From NCBI GenBank assembly GCA_030770535.1, contig JASVEC010000081.1:16328-80327 (forward strand): a DNA stretch of 64,000 nucleotides, in the 5' to 3' direction. Of this stretch, positions 44,646-56,666 are shown piece after piece; the stretch's first letter is position 1; every line of letters begins with the position of its first letter. This DNA is from Batkoa obscura (Eukaryota > Entomophthoromycota > Entomophthoromycetes > Entomophthorales > Batkoaceae). The notes under the pieces are model-generated. The model did no database searches. It had not been told where the DNA came from and worked only from the letters and a program-made list of their open reading frames with translations. The position numbers were made by a program, and so were the translations under genes.

Positions 44646-45140
44646 AAAAAATTAAACTTTGAAGTCTTATCTCTTTCTTTGGTTTGATATTAGTATTGGA
44701 TGCAGTTAACGTCAAATAAGACTCATATAGTACTATTTCCAAGAAACCAACCTTTACTTATGAAGAGACCTTGGTTTGCCTTGACAATATTAACTTCGAT
44801 CCCAAGAAAGCAGGAGATCGTATAGGTCTCCTTAAAAAGGAGTATCTTTTTATACACTTTTGAATATTTTTAAAAGTTCACTACGAAAGAAAATTCCAAA
44901 TATAGGGGACATTATCAAAAGTCTAGATAAAAGTAACTAAAAAAGCATAAAAAGAAGTTCTTTTCCATCATAATACTATCAATTTATTTAATTTTTAGAT
45001 AATGGGCTTATTATCTTACTACTTGCTTTTAAAATAGGCAAAGTTGACTATACCTTTTGAGGATAATGGCGAAGAGAAGGTTAGTGTATCTTATTCTGTT
45101 ACTGAGTCTATCGATTGTAACATACTGCTAATAACTATAA
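44646..45140 (+). pseudogene. Truncated S41-peptidase fragment
   Basis: DNA from 44646 follows the 5' end of the intact gene at 56667, including the sequence just before its ATG, through segments equivalent to ISKKPTFTYEETL and the stretch corresponding to HQKEVPFH. It then jumps near 45000 to the part encoding GKVDYTF and VTES-type sequence, equivalent to residues about 244-272. So there is an internal deletion, the catalytic half is missing, and there are several stops. It is clearly dead. Confidence 0.7.
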
Positions 45141-45977
45141 TAACTTCTCTATTAGTCCTTCTAAACTTTAAAGTTATTGATGTTGTAAACTTTGAATTTT
45201 AATTTTTGTTTTTATCAAGCTATTGCATATAGCTTACATAACGATTTTGGTTTCTCAAATATATATTCTTTGAGATATCGTTGTATTAATAAAGATTTCA
45301 AATAATATAACTATCGTTTTGTTTCTTCATTTTATAGGTTCCATAAATTATATTATTGAAAAAATATATATTACTTTACAGCATAATATTTCATTTGATA
45401 GATAAACTTTCTTATAATACAGTGACTTTATTTATGAAAGGATTCTCATTATTCAGATATTACCTCCTTTGTTTTTAATATAAATATCTAAATTTTAAAA
45501 AGTGGTCATATATTAGGAATCTAGTATTTAGATTTGAAATCCCATTATCTCTGAAAATAATTTATGTTAATAAAATTAGTGACTCTTTTCACAAAGTGAA
45601 TATCTATATTAGCAATATTAATTATTTTAAAAAATATGTTATTATAAAACAATTGTAAAATTATACATCTTTATATTTCTTATGAAATAATTTAAATCCC
45701 ACATTAAACTCTAAATTCTAGACTAACTTTATAAATGACTTGGTTAAAATAGAAATTAAATTGTCTAAATTGCAATTGATAAAGTAGATCGATAGAAAAT
45801 AATTGAAAAAACGGAATATTCAATAAACTTTATAAAGTATATTGAGTTAAAGTAAAGATTAAGCACAGGTCATATCTAAATTATACAATAATTAAAATAT
45901 AAAATTAATAACTTCTAGCTCTGTTTCATATAATTAACTAGCATATAATTTAAATAAAATTCTATTTAATTAAAAAC
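45141..45977. other. Intergenic
   Basis: No gene or repeat recognised. Confidence 0.5.
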
Positions 45978-46605
45978 TTATTTTCTATTGTTTGAAGCTG
46001 TAGGATCCAATAAATTATTTAAAGATTGAACCAAATCGAAATTTTTTAATGGAATTATAGGCTCAAGCCAATCTAAACCAATACAATAGAGTCCCATCCC
46101 AATACCAAAAAATCCAGAACTTTTTAATATATTTTTTACAACTCGACCTAAATATAAATTATTCTTTTAAAAAAAAATAACAAATAAAGTTTACTTCTAG
46201 CTTGAAGTACTGCGCCTGCTAACAAGGAACCAAATATAGGGTTCCACATATCATCCTTCCTTTGAGGTTTATGATGAATTAAATCATGGCCATTATCATC
46301 ATCATCAAATGCATTTTTGTTTGTACGATATTCTTCTAAAAGATTGGAGGATAATGCATAGATACAAGTGATTGAAGCTTCAAATTATTAATTTACTTTT
46401 ACTCAAGATTTAATATTTAGTTACCTATTCTAGTCATTTTAGCAGCTCTAGTAGCGTTCAAAGTATGACCCAAAAACGCTTTAGCACCTCCTGGGTATAA
46501 TGTAGTTAAACCTAAAAATCCTAATACTGTGGAACTTAAAGTTGGTCCATGTGTTTTCTTTTCATTATTATTGGAGCCACTTGATTTTGTTGTTGTAATT
46601 ATCAT
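45978..46605 (-). CDS. Small Tim17-family-like membrane protein (possible complex I NDUFA11 type)
   Basis: Three exons (46425-46605, 46195-46377, 45978-46147), with 47-bp introns at 46378-46424 and 46148-46194 and phase kept, give 177 aa. Features: a Ser/Asn/Lys N-terminus, GPTLSSTVLGFLGLTTLYPG, a segment with Arg/Lys after it (NATRAAKMTRI), a His/Asp-rich loop (DDDDNGHD), WNPIFGSLLAGAVLQARSR, and a last helix GFFGIGMGLYCIGLDWL. The glycine-rich helix followed by ARSR resembles the Tim17/Tim22/Tim23 fold and especially the accessory complex I subunit NDUFA11/B14.7. That assignment is tentative; the gene model itself is well supported. Confidence 0.6.
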
Positions 46606-47149
46606 TATTAAATTTTATTAAAAACGGTTTGTTCATTTTATCAATCTGCAATTAAATAACGCTTTAATGATTTCATTGTTCTTTTTGGAGTGCTTTGTTT
46701 TTTAAAATTTGATTTTTTATAGTTATTTAAAGTGGCTTATTCATTAACTATGAAATCAGTTATTGAGATTATTGTTTAGAGATAAATTTATACTAGCCTT
46801 TGTTGACATTTGATAAGAGATATGATTTCAAACAATTTAGAGTAATTATACAAAATACACAAATCATCCAAATTAAAACTCAAAACACCATACAGAACTC
46901 AAAACTGAAAACAACTAAAATAACAGAAAGATAGAAACTTTATTTTAAATAAAGTTTTATACAAAAAACAACAATGTAATTAAACAAAGGTTGATAAATA
47001 CATTGAATCAAATTAACCTACCTTCATCAATTTGATTCAAGTAATTAAGCGATTAAATAGTAAACATGATAAAATAAAATGGATGGAATTAATAGAGCTA
47101 GCTAAAACATAGTATAAACTGAAGATTTCAATTAAAAATTAATTAAGTT
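46606..47149. other. Intergenic
   Basis: 544 bp upstream of the Tim17-like gene; nothing recognised. Confidence 0.5.
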
Positions 47150-48235
47150 TTAAATCGAATCCAAGGTATGACTTGGAAGTACTCTGCCACTATTTTTATG
47201 TGATGTAAAATCAATAGCTCCTTTTCCTTCGTTAAGCATCTTATCAAAAGAAGCTAATATTCGATTAAATTTTTGTTCATCTTCATCATCTATACTTTCT
47301 TCACTCTAAAATAATTTTTTAGTAATGATTAATAAATTAGTATTGGATTTTACTTCTTCAATATCTAAGTCAGATTTAGGAAGTGGTATAAACTCACCAT
47401 TGACAACACTAAATAATTAATTAAATCAAATATTAATTAAAAGAATTAAAATTTTACCCTTGTAAACTTTTTTTAAGTGTTTCTATTTCATCGCCTTGTT
47501 TACGAACTTTTGCTTCTAGAACTGTATTTATTGCTAATAATGATTTGTTTGATATCTCCAAATCTAAAATCTATTTTATAAGTAAAAACATTTAATAAAT
47601 AATAATAAACTTACTTTTCTATTGACTCGAGCTTCAATAACAAGGCTATCTAAATTTCCTGTATCTGTAGAAAAGGAAGAATTAGAGTTTGAATTAATTT
47701 CCGAATTCGAATTTTCTTCAAACTCTTTATCAAAATTGTCTTCATCACTAAAATCCGAATTTTTACTTTCTGATTCATCCGAATGAGAATAATCTTCTTC
47801 AATTAAATTATTAGTATGGGCCATTAGTTTTGAATTGATAGCCGCCAATATACTTTGTTGATTTAATATAGGTTTTGGACTTTTGACTAAATTATTCCTC
47901 TGAGAATTTTGTTCATTGGATGTGTTTGATGTTCTACTTGAAGGCCTTCTACTTAATGATGTGGATATAGTACTGCCACTTCCAGGACTAAAAACAACCC
48001 CAGGACGAATAATATTCATTGGATTCGCTTTTGGTACCGAAGTACTAGATACATTAGAAATTGGGGACCTGACCCTAATATTACTACTAGTTATACTACT
48101 GCTTGGACTATGATTGGAGGACTTTATTATTGTTATATTACTACCAGCCTTAGCTTTTATATTTCTATTATTATTATCACTACTTGATGGTCCTATTATA
48201 TTCGCTTTATCCACTTTGAGTTTCCTTCCCATCAT
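47150..48235 (-). CDS. Ser/Asn-rich protein with a C-terminal coiled coil
   Basis: Four exons (47615-48235, 47458-47570, 47354-47408, 47150-47305) joined by 44-49 bp introns give 314 aa. The start is the ATG at 48235 (MMGRKLKVDK); the open frame extends upstream only to a TTG. Residues 1-150 are basic and Ser/Pro/Asn-rich (SPSSSITSSN, SGSGSTISTSLSRRPSSRTS). Residues 165-205 are strongly acidic (DEDNFDKEFEENSN). Then VIEARVNRKILDLEISNKSL and EAKVRKQGDEIETLKKSLQG form a predicted coiled coil. Low-complexity parts give no family; a scaffolding or dynactin-p150-like adaptor role is only a guess. Confidence 0.65.
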
Positions 48236-48674
48236 CTTAAATATTAGTTGTGTAACTGAATAAAAAATAGAACGAATTTTTTTATTGGTCTGTTTTCCTT
48301 TTTTCAACCTAGTTTACTCCTTATAATTATTCCTTGATTGGTTTTTAAAAGGCACTTCACATTTTATTTTTATGATTTTTAATTGGCTAAAAAGTATTTG
48401 TACTTGAAACTCTATTTAATAGAAATTAGCAAATATTACAGTATAAATAATTATTTTATATAATCTGACACTATCGTTCTTGTAAATACCAGTTCCAAAT
48501 AGGCATATAAATAAATGCAAGTTGATAGGAATAATCATATTATCTTTCCTATTTGCCTATTTTTCTTTTATATGGTGAATTTTTTTAGTCAATATTAAAA
48601 CAAAAAACGTCTTAATCATTTACATTGTTTTATACCTTTTTATAAATAATGCGACTTCCATAAATAGCTGAGAA

Positions 48675-48755
48675 GTATTTTTTATAGCTTCATCCTTTTT
48701 TCTAATTTTTAAATATTATTGAGTCGAAAATAAGGAGGTAAATTCTTTCTTTATA
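48675..48755 (-). mobile_element. Worn GGGG-MITE
   Basis: AGTATTTTTTATAGCTTCAT, then CCTTTTTTCTAATTTTTAAA and TATTGAGTCGAAAA, follow the core in reverse orientation. Both ends are lost. Confidence 0.5.
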
Positions 48756-48846
48756 ATAACAAATCAATGTTTTTTGTAAACACCTATTATTGGTTTTATT
48801 ATAAAAAATTGAATTAAAACAAAAATAAGAGATATTTGAAAAAAAC

Positions 48847-48955
48847 ATATGGGGATGTATTTTTGTATTTAATAATTTTACTAGCAATTTTTCCACTCAA
48901 ATAACGCTTAAAAAAGATGAAAAAAATGTCAAGCTAAAAAAAACATCCCCATATA
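48847..48955 (+). mobile_element. GGGG-MITE copy
   Basis: ATATGGGGATGTATTTTTGT to AACATCCCCATAT, with perfect terminal palindromes. Confidence 0.9.
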
Positions 48956-49221
48956 CTAAATATCAACTTGAAGGTTTAAAATAAAAAAGTATTTAATAAA
49001 TTATTGAAAAGGTTTCATTAAGGTAGTATAAATAAAATAGGAATATTCAAAAAGATCAGATTTTTTAAGTGTTTTATATATTTACTTAAAATAACCTACT
49101 AAAATAAATAGCTCATATTATAAATTTAAGTTTAAAATAATAATAAATAAATGCAATAAGTTCCAAAAAAATTCAGGAATTACAAAATCTAAATTGATAA
49201 TATTATAAGTTAAAAGCTTTA

Positions 49222-49327
49222 TATATGGGGATGTTTTTCTGCTTTTAAGGATTTTACTAACAAATTTTCCACTCAAATAGCACTAAAAGATGGAAAAAAT
49301 AATGAAGCTAGAAAAATACCCCTATGT
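49222..49327 (+). mobile_element. GGGG-MITE copy
   Basis: TATATGGGGATGTTTTTCTG to AATACCCCTATGT. Confidence 0.85.
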
Positions 49328-49377
49328 AACAAGGCTAAAAGGTTTTGAAATAAGCATTTTTAAATAATTGATTAATA

Positions 49378-49483
49378 AAGCGATAGTTTTTTTAGTTTTA
49401 TTGCTTTTTTCATTTTTTAAGCACTATTTGAGTGGAAAATTTGTTAGTAAAATTCTCAAACAAAAAGATACACCTCCAATATA
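49378..49483 (-). mobile_element. GGGG-MITE copy lacking its GGGG end
   Basis: AGCGATAGTTTTTTTAGTTT to GATACACCTCCAATAT, only 50 bp from the previous copy and in the opposite orientation. Confidence 0.75.
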
Positions 49484-50230
49484 AAAACTAAAATAAAATG
49501 CCAGTTAAAAGCTATAAAGCAAGCTTCATTTTAAATTTACCAACAATTCATAAAGGTCGAGTATTGAACTTTAAGCTATCAAAGCTGATTAAGATTTTAA
49601 AATAGTAAATTAAATTTAATAATATATAATGTAAGCATTAGGAAAATATTATAAAAGTTTTAAAAAAAGTTAATAATAAATAAAGTGAGCAAAATTCATA
49701 AAAAAACACTGATAAAACTATAAACTTTTTAAATTAAGATTAAGTAAATATGAGTGATACAATAATAACTTTTGTTTAAAAACGTTATGATTTTATTGTA
49801 ATTAAATATCAATTTTGATATAATAATACTATATTAATATTGTATAAAAAATTAGAAATTAAAAGTTAAAAATCAATTTAAAAAAAACTTTTGTAAAAAT
49901 TATATAATGCTTTACCAGGTCCAGAAAAGCTGTAATTAGAAATATTCAATAAAATATTTAAAATCAAAATTTTAATACATAATAAATTTTATTCAAAAAC
50001 TTAAAGAAAGCTAAAAAATTAAATGATTTTAAATGATATAAGCTGTATTAGAATTTCAATAAGCTACCTATGATTTTTTATCAAGTTTTAGTATAGAAAT
50101 ATTTTTTAGATTGTATTTTAAACTAAATAATTTAAACAGAACTTTAGTTTAACTTTTAATAAAAGACAAAAAATAATCATACTTTAATATGATTACTTTC
50201 TAACTTTAAATAATTAAATATTTTCAAAAA

Positions 50231-50335
50231 TATGGGGATGTGTCTTTGTATTTAAGAATTTTATTAACAAATTTTCTACTTAAATTACGCTCAAAAAATG
50301 GAAAAATAATGAAGTCAAAAAAAACATTCCTATAT
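50231..50335 (+). mobile_element. GGGG-MITE copy
   Basis: TATGGGGATGTGTCTTTGTA to AACATTCCTATAT. It abuts the LTR-like fragment directly. Confidence 0.85.
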
Positions 50336-50340
50336 TCTAA

Positions 50341-50531
50341 AATCTCTTTTATACTCTGAAAACTATAAATATCAAAATGAGAAGATAACATCCTTTGGGA
50401 TGGAGCTAGAAATTCTCATAGCAAATCAAACTAAGAACGTGGGATTGGTTTTCTCTGAACTCGAGAACACAACAGCTTAGGCGATTATTATGCTATAATT
50501 AACCATGGAACTGACAAACCGATATTTCACA
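50341..50531 (+). repeat. Fragment of the LTR-like repeat
   Basis: Matches the 3' ~190 bp of the arm at 1506-1967, through the shared GAACACAACAGCTTAGGCG block to the end GATATTTCACA. It is more diverged than the two arms are from each other, so it is an older fossil. Its 5' part is absent and a MITE lies at the break. Confidence 0.6.
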
Positions 50532-51061
50532 CTTATCATTTCGAAAACTATTTTATACTGAACTTCGAAAATACTGCTATTATTTTTTTAAATCCTTTCT
50601 ATAAGTTGTAGATTTATAAAAAATTTCCTCTTTTCATTTTGATCTACTGCCTCTTTTATTACTTTATTTATTTAGTTGCTCCCCTTGTTCAGTAAATTCT
50701 TTTATAGAGGTCAAAAACAAAATAGGAGCTATTTTAACTTAGTTTGTTGAAGATAAAGATAATGAAAACTTTATGTTTAGCTTTTACAAGTCTATTACGA
50801 ATGGTATGGTTTTTTAAGTTTACCTAAATATTTATGTTTCTATTTTAGCTAATAAAACATTTGGGACATAAGTCTATCAAAGAAAACTCGTGCTCTTTTA
50901 TATTATGAATATTAATATTTTTATTTGATACTAACTTAGTTATTTAACAAGTAAAATAGACTTATAAAAAATATTCATGTAGATCCAGTTTCAATGATCT
51001 TATTTATTTTTAAAAATCATAAGCTAATGATGTACAATTGTATATAATCTATAAACACAAT

Positions 51062-52009
51062 TTAATCGCTTGAATCTTCTAGATCTTCTAGACCTTCTGA
51101 ATCATTTGAAACCTCTTTAGCTTTACCAAAGTACTCAAATTTACCATTTGGATAAACAGCACGCATATAAGAATCTGTGAATTCAAAGGCACCTAAATGG
51201 CCACCATCATAAAAAGAAGAGATTGCAATATCAATAAGTATAGCACGATTATTACAACGAGTCGTTATCTTATTATTCTTTTGGATAGTATGTCCCATTA
51301 CCATTCTTTTAGCACCTAAGTTATCTAATGCTTTAGTTAATTTAGAACAAACCTCATCTTCATCGTCTTTAGCATAACCACGATACCAAAGTGGACCATC
51401 GCCCTCTTTTGAAAATATTTCACTCTCTTTTAATTCTCCCTTACTTTCGGACGAAACAAGTTCATGAAATTCTTTGTTTAAGCCATCTACTTTCTTTTTT
51501 GACCAATCTAAATTGACGCCGCCATGACAGAAAACAGTGTCATGAACCTTAGCAGTAATATCTAAATTTCTTAAATATTTACCAATAATACCTGATTCAC
51601 TAAATTCCTGCTTACGTTCCTTTTCAGAACCAAAAGCAGAAATATCTTGTTTAGACACATCTTTATAATTTTCAATCATGTTTTTAGTCTCATGGTTACC
51701 TAACAATGGAACAAATAAGCCACCTTTAGATGAGGCATCTTGACGAAGTTTCATAAAATAAGTATATATTTTCTTGGCATCCGGTCCACGATCAGTTACA
51801 TCCCCAGTCTGTACTAAAGTCGTATGACTTCCACCAATCCATTCATGTTCTTCATTAATCACTTTAGTCATTTGCAATATTTTGATCATATTATCATAAT
51901 CTCCATGTAAATCACCAACCGCAACAACGCGATAACTATCCGATTGACATTCCACCAGGGAATTGTTAACAAGTAAAATGGCAGCTATTAAAGTGGAAAA
52001 TAAATTCAT
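51062..52009 (-). CDS. Secreted SLP phosphatase, paralogue 3 (intronless)
   Basis: 315 aa in one exon. Signal peptide MNLFSTLIAAILLVNNSLVE, then GDLHGD, GDVTDRGP, GNHE, FCHGG, WYRGYA and MGHT in the usual order. It has a unique acidic C-terminal extension (EGLEDLEDSSD) absent from the other copies. The 3' 130 bp match paralogue 2 closely, but the next ~85 bp match paralogue 1, suggesting gene conversion. As in paralogue 2, the intron is missing. Confidence 0.9.
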   Translation of the reverse strand: MNLFSTLIAAILLVNNSLVECQSDSYRVVAVGDLHGDYDNMIKILQMTKVINEEHEWIGGSHTTLVQTGDVTDRGPDAKKIYTYFMKLRQDASSKGGLFVPLLGNHETKNMIENYKDVSKQDISAFGSEKERKQEFSESGIIGKYLRNLDITAKVHDTVFCHGGVNLDWSKKKVDGLNKEFHELVSSESKGELKESEIFSKEGDGPLWYRGYAKDDEDEVCSKLTKALDNLGAKRMVMGHTIQKNNKITTRCNNRAILIDIAISSFYDGGHLGAFEFTDSYMRAVYPNGKFEYFGKAKEVSNDSEGLEDLEDSSD

Positions 52010-52351
52010 AATTTTTTAAAAATTAATAAAATATAAACTTAAAGTTTGATATTTCTTCATCATTTATATCTATTTTACATTGGAATATTAAAATTTTTAA
52101 AAAATTGTAATTTATTTATTTTATTTTATTCTTTAATTGAAATTAACTGTATAGCTTTATTTGTAAACAATTAATCAAATATCAAGATTTCAAATTCTAA
52201 TTTTAGTAACTCATAAATCGGCTATTAATATGTATTTATAATTTAATAAACATGGTTTATTAATTCCTCGTATTTGATAGATTGAAATAGAATGTTCATT
52301 TTTTATTATTCTCAATTAACGTAAACTTACTATCACGAATAAGAACTTTTA

Positions 52352-52455
52352 TATATGAGGGTGTTTTTTTGATTTCATCACTTTCTCCATTTCTTAAGCG
52401 CTATTTAAGTGGAAAAATTATTAGTAAAATTCTTAAAAAAATACATCCCCATATG
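52352..52455 (-). mobile_element. GGGG-MITE copy
   Basis: TATATGAGGGTGTTTTTTTG to AATACATCCCCATAT. Confidence 0.85.
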
Positions 52456-53374
52456 TTAATTTATTTAAGCCACCTCTAAAGCTCTATGGTATACAGATGA
52501 CTATTTTGAATTGTAAGTTCAAAATAGTTAAGAATATAGTTCTGTTAGTGCATTGTTACAAAATGAAGTTACCTTTTTTAAAATGATTCATTTTCTTTCA
52601 GTAGATATCTTTATTTAATAAGATTCATGTTGAATAGCTTTAAGTATAATTTTTTTAGAAAAAGTATTAACTAAATCTAATACTCTAGTAATAATGTTAA
52701 TTTTGTCAATTATGATATATGTTTTCTTTTTGAAAATCTTGTTTTCGGAGTGTTTTATTGATCAAAATAAAAGGATAGATACTGGAGTCAGTGAACTCTA
52801 GGATCCATATCATCTAGAAAAGGCTTTACAACTGTGCAAAATCAGAATTCAAACTTTTCTTGTATTTGATAGGTTGCTTAAATCCAAATGATGTCCATTT
52901 TGTTTTTAATCTCAATAAAGCTTCTTATTAAACGAGAAAGGATTAGATTGAAAGAGAGGAATAAAGAAGATGAGTTATGTTGAAAAGTGCTAGTTTATAA
53001 TCACTAAATTATATATATAAATATAAATATTACTAGCAAGTTTAAAGTAACTTAGATCGCTTTATTTATTATAATCAGTAGAATGTTTTGTTTATAAATA
53101 ATAAGAGTATTTATAAATTTTATAACTAAAAAATTTAAGTAATTTTTAAAACTCATGGGCTCAAGATGTGTAAGAGATTTATAAATTTAAAAAGTTTACG
53201 AAACTCTAATAATATGATCAATTGAATACAGATTTGATCTTAGAGGTACTGGTGTTTAACTCTTCAATCATACAACATGAATTATTTTTTAAACTAATAT
53301 ATCATTTTATATATAAATACAATATTAATTTATTAAAATTTGAGTTTGATTTAAACTTAAATTTATGAAATTTG

Positions 53375-53474
53375 TATGGGGATGTACCTTTTTAATAATT
53401 TTATCAATAATCTTTCCGCTCAAATAGCGCTTAAAAAATGGAAAAAGTGATAAAACCAAAAAAACATCCCTATG
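53375..53474 (+). mobile_element. GGGG-MITE copy
   Basis: TATGGGGATGTACCTTTTTA to AACATCCCTATG. Confidence 0.85.
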
Positions 53475-54232
53475 TAGTTAATTTAATAGTTTAACAAAAG
53501 AATGGAACTGTATATATACTTTCTTATCAAAATAATAAAGATATTTTAAAACGTTATCTATTTCATACCAAGATAATAGATTTATCTCACTAGTTTGAAT
53601 TTAAATAACTTAATTCAAATTGGAACTTTAATTCTATACTCCAGTAAAAGGTGTCTTGACTATTAAAATCTTCTAATTGTAACCCTCCTTTTTTAATTAA
53701 GATCTCAATCAAAAAGAACTGGGCTAATTTTAACAAAAACTACACTGATAGAAAAGTTCAGTTTTTCTCACTAATGAAATTGATAAAAATTGATAAAAAT
53801 TGATTAGGTTTTTTGATTGAAATTATATAAAACACGGGCTAAAAAGTTTGATAAAGATAATACATGAGAGGAGGCTATAAACAAAAAAAAATACAGGAAT
53901 TATAACTAACAAAATTAGCAATAAGTGTATGAATTAAAAAGATAAACTATGTATCAATCCAAGCTAACACATGGATTAACAAATGTAAAGAATAAGTTCA
54001 CCTTTTTTTTATTTAACACTATATAAATATGATTTACTAATTTAAACTAATAAAACTCGAATATCAAATTATGACTCCAGAATAACATTTTGAAAAATTC
54101 CACGAGTACTCAAACTCAACGATTAGAGGATAAAAAAAAGTACAAAATTAGATTTCTAATACTGCATATAAAATATGTATAAATAAATAAAGAGATTGTT
54201 CATTAATTATTTACTTCAGATTGTTTTCTATT

Positions 54233-55193
54233 ATGAAATTACTTTCACTTTTAGCTGCTGCCTTTTTACTTGGTTCCGACTCCTTAGTAGTATGTCAATC
54301 TTCTAAGTATCGAGTTGTTGCGGTAGGTGATTTACATGGAGACTATGAAAATATGCTAAAGGTATTAAAAATGACCAAAATAATCAATGAAGAAAATGAA
54401 TGGATTGGAGGAAATAGTACCACTTTAATACAAACGGTAATTCACTTTAAATAAAGTCAATTTGATTAAATGTTCATTATTAATATAGGGAGATGTAACT
54501 GATCGTGGTCCCAATGCTAAAAAAATATATAATTATTTTATGGAACTTCGTCAAGATGCAGCCTCTAAAAGTGGTTTGTTTATCCCCTTACTGGGTAATC
54601 ATGAGACCATGAATTTGTCTGAGAACTATAAAGATGTATCCGAAGAAGATATAGCTAATTTTGGAAGTGAAAAAAAGCGTAAGGAAGAATTCAGTAAATC
54701 GGGTGTCATTGGACAATATTTGAGAAATCTTAACGTTACTGCCAAAGTCCACGATACTATCTTCTGCCATGGTGGTGTCAATTTAGATTGGTCAAAAAAG
54801 AAAGTGGAAGGTTTGAATAAAGAATCCCATGAGTATTTGTTATTAGATTCTGCTAGTCAATTAAGTAAACGGAGTATATTTACTCAAAAAGGGGATGGTC
54901 CACTTTGGTATCGTGGTTATGCTAAAGACGATGAAGATGAGGTTTGTTCTAAATTAACTAAAGCATTAGATAACTTAGGTGCTAAAAGAATGGTAATGGG
55001 ACATACTATCCAAAAGAATAATAAGATAACGACTCGTTGTAATAATCGTGCTATACTTATTGATGTAGCTATTTCCTCCTATTATGATGGTGGTCATTTA
55101 GCTGCGTTAGAATTCACAGATTCTTATACACGTGCTGTTTATCCAAATGGTAAATTTGAGTATTTTGATTCACCTAAAAGTATTTCAAATTAA
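54233..55193 (+). CDS. Secreted SLP phosphatase, paralogue 4
   Basis: Two exons (54233-54436, 54489-55193) around a 52-bp intron give 302 aa. I start at ATG 54233 (MKLLSLLAAAFLLGSDSLVV, a good signal peptide) rather than the in-frame ATG 12 bp upstream. Motifs GDLHGD, GDVTDRGP (completed by splicing), GNHE, FCHGG, WYRGYA and MGHT are intact. The intron shares its 3' half (TTCATTATTAATATAG) and the following exon start with paralogue 1, its closest relative. It faces the S41 gene, which follows in the same orientation. Confidence 0.9.
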
Positions 55194-55300
55194 TAAAATT
55201 ATGTTTTAACTTTCTATATTTTATTGTTTTTTGCTAATAAGTTAAATATTATCATTGACTGATTTATTGATTTCAAATAGACAATATTATGAACAGTTTT

Positions 55301-55340
55301 AACTTATTAACTTATTAACTTATTAACTTACTAACTTATT
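55301..55340 (+). repeat. 8-bp tandem repeat (AACTTATT)5
   Basis: Five units, the fourth with one difference. Confidence 0.9.
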
Positions 55341-55596
55341 ATTATTTAATAAGTATAGAGTTATCTTAAAGTAAGCTTCAAATTCAACCAAATAGAACTC
55401 AAAATACAACCATGATTCAAAATACTCTTTAAATCACTCTTGATAAAAAACAATATATCAAATTTATCTGATATTAAAAGCTATGATCAATTATTAAAAT
55501 TTCAATAGAAAACTAAGATTATAAAATTTATATTAATTTGAAATAATCGAAAATAAATCAATTTAGATAAGCTTAAGGACAATCAACTGGTAATAT

Positions 55597-55696
55597 GATA
55601 TGAGTTTTTTTTGACTTTATGACTTTTTTCATTTCTCAAGCGCTATTTGAGTAGAATAATTGCTAATAAAACTCTTAAACAAATGCATCTACATAT
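55597..55696 (-). mobile_element. GGGG-MITE copy with worn ends
   Basis: GATATGAGTTTTTTTTGACT to AATGCATCTACATAT; the core CTCAAGCGCTATTTGAG is well kept. Confidence 0.75.
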
Positions 55697-56666
55697 AAGC
55701 TTTATTTTTCTAAAATACGTATCAAGCTATCAAACTATCAAGATAATAAACGGGTTCATTCCTATTAAATATTTTATAATCAAAGATAATAGAATTCAAA
55801 TAAAAAATAATTTTTATAAATTCAATCATTACTAAGTCTTATTAGATTAAACAAATGTTATTTAAAATTGAGGTTATTCATTTTTCTTTGTTTAATATCT
55901 TAACTAATTTATTACTTTTCTACATGCTTATAGTTTATTTTTATTTGGTTAAATATTAAGTCTACTTCAAAACTTAATATAAAACTATATATACTTTTAC
56001 TTATAAAACACAAGCTAAAAAGGAATGACAAATCTGCCTAAAATAACATCTAAAATAATTAAAATAATCAAGAAATAGCAATAGATACATAATACAATAA
56101 TCAAAAGCTATAATCTAATTAACAATCCTTATTTCGTAATTGAGTAAAGAACAAAACAATTGTAATTAAATCCAAAATAAACTAAGAAAGTATATTCAAT
56201 TCTAACATAAAGAAAGTAAGATGAGTTAATAAAACAAAAAGAATATGCATCTAAGTGATAACAAATATAATATGATTTCTGAATTATTCTAAATTTATTT
56301 GAACTATAAATCAAAATTTTACCATTATTGATAAAAGTTGACTTATTTCATGTTAATATGATCTTATAATTAATAGTTCCAATTCAAAATTTTAAACTTT
56401 ATCCCTGATTTTTGATGTGATATTTTCGAAACAACTAATATGAATTTTAATTTAGTAAATTCAGCTTACAGTTGAATGCATGGAACTTGTCAGTAGTAAC
56501 ATCAGGTGAATGAATAAGAAATAATATGATAAAAATAAATCCAAAATAAATACAAGATAAATTCAAATAAATAAAATATTTAAAATCCATGCTAAAAATT
56601 TATAGTATAAAAAGCTACTAAGTAAGTTATAGATTAAATTAAAAGTTAGCTTTTAAATTATAAATA

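Larger units (their letters stand above)
48236..51061. other. Gene-free, MITE-rich region
   Basis: 2.8 kb with four recognisable MITEs, one worn MITE and an LTR-like fragment, all listed separately. The rest is extremely AT-rich. Confidence 0.55.
52010..54232. other. Divergent intergenic region between SLP paralogues 3 and 4
   Basis: 2.2 kb with MITEs at 52352-52455 and 53375-53474; no other feature recognised. Confidence 0.5.
55194..56666. other. Intergenic, SLP 4 to S41
   Basis: Holds a short tandem repeat (55301-55340) and a MITE (55597-55696). The last ~25 bp before the S41 ATG are shared with the S41 fragment at 44630-44650. Confidence 0.5.

Noticed and set aside
47575-48307. Upstream start at 48307 for the coiled-coil protein
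   Set aside because: That codon is TTG; the first ATG in frame is at 48235.
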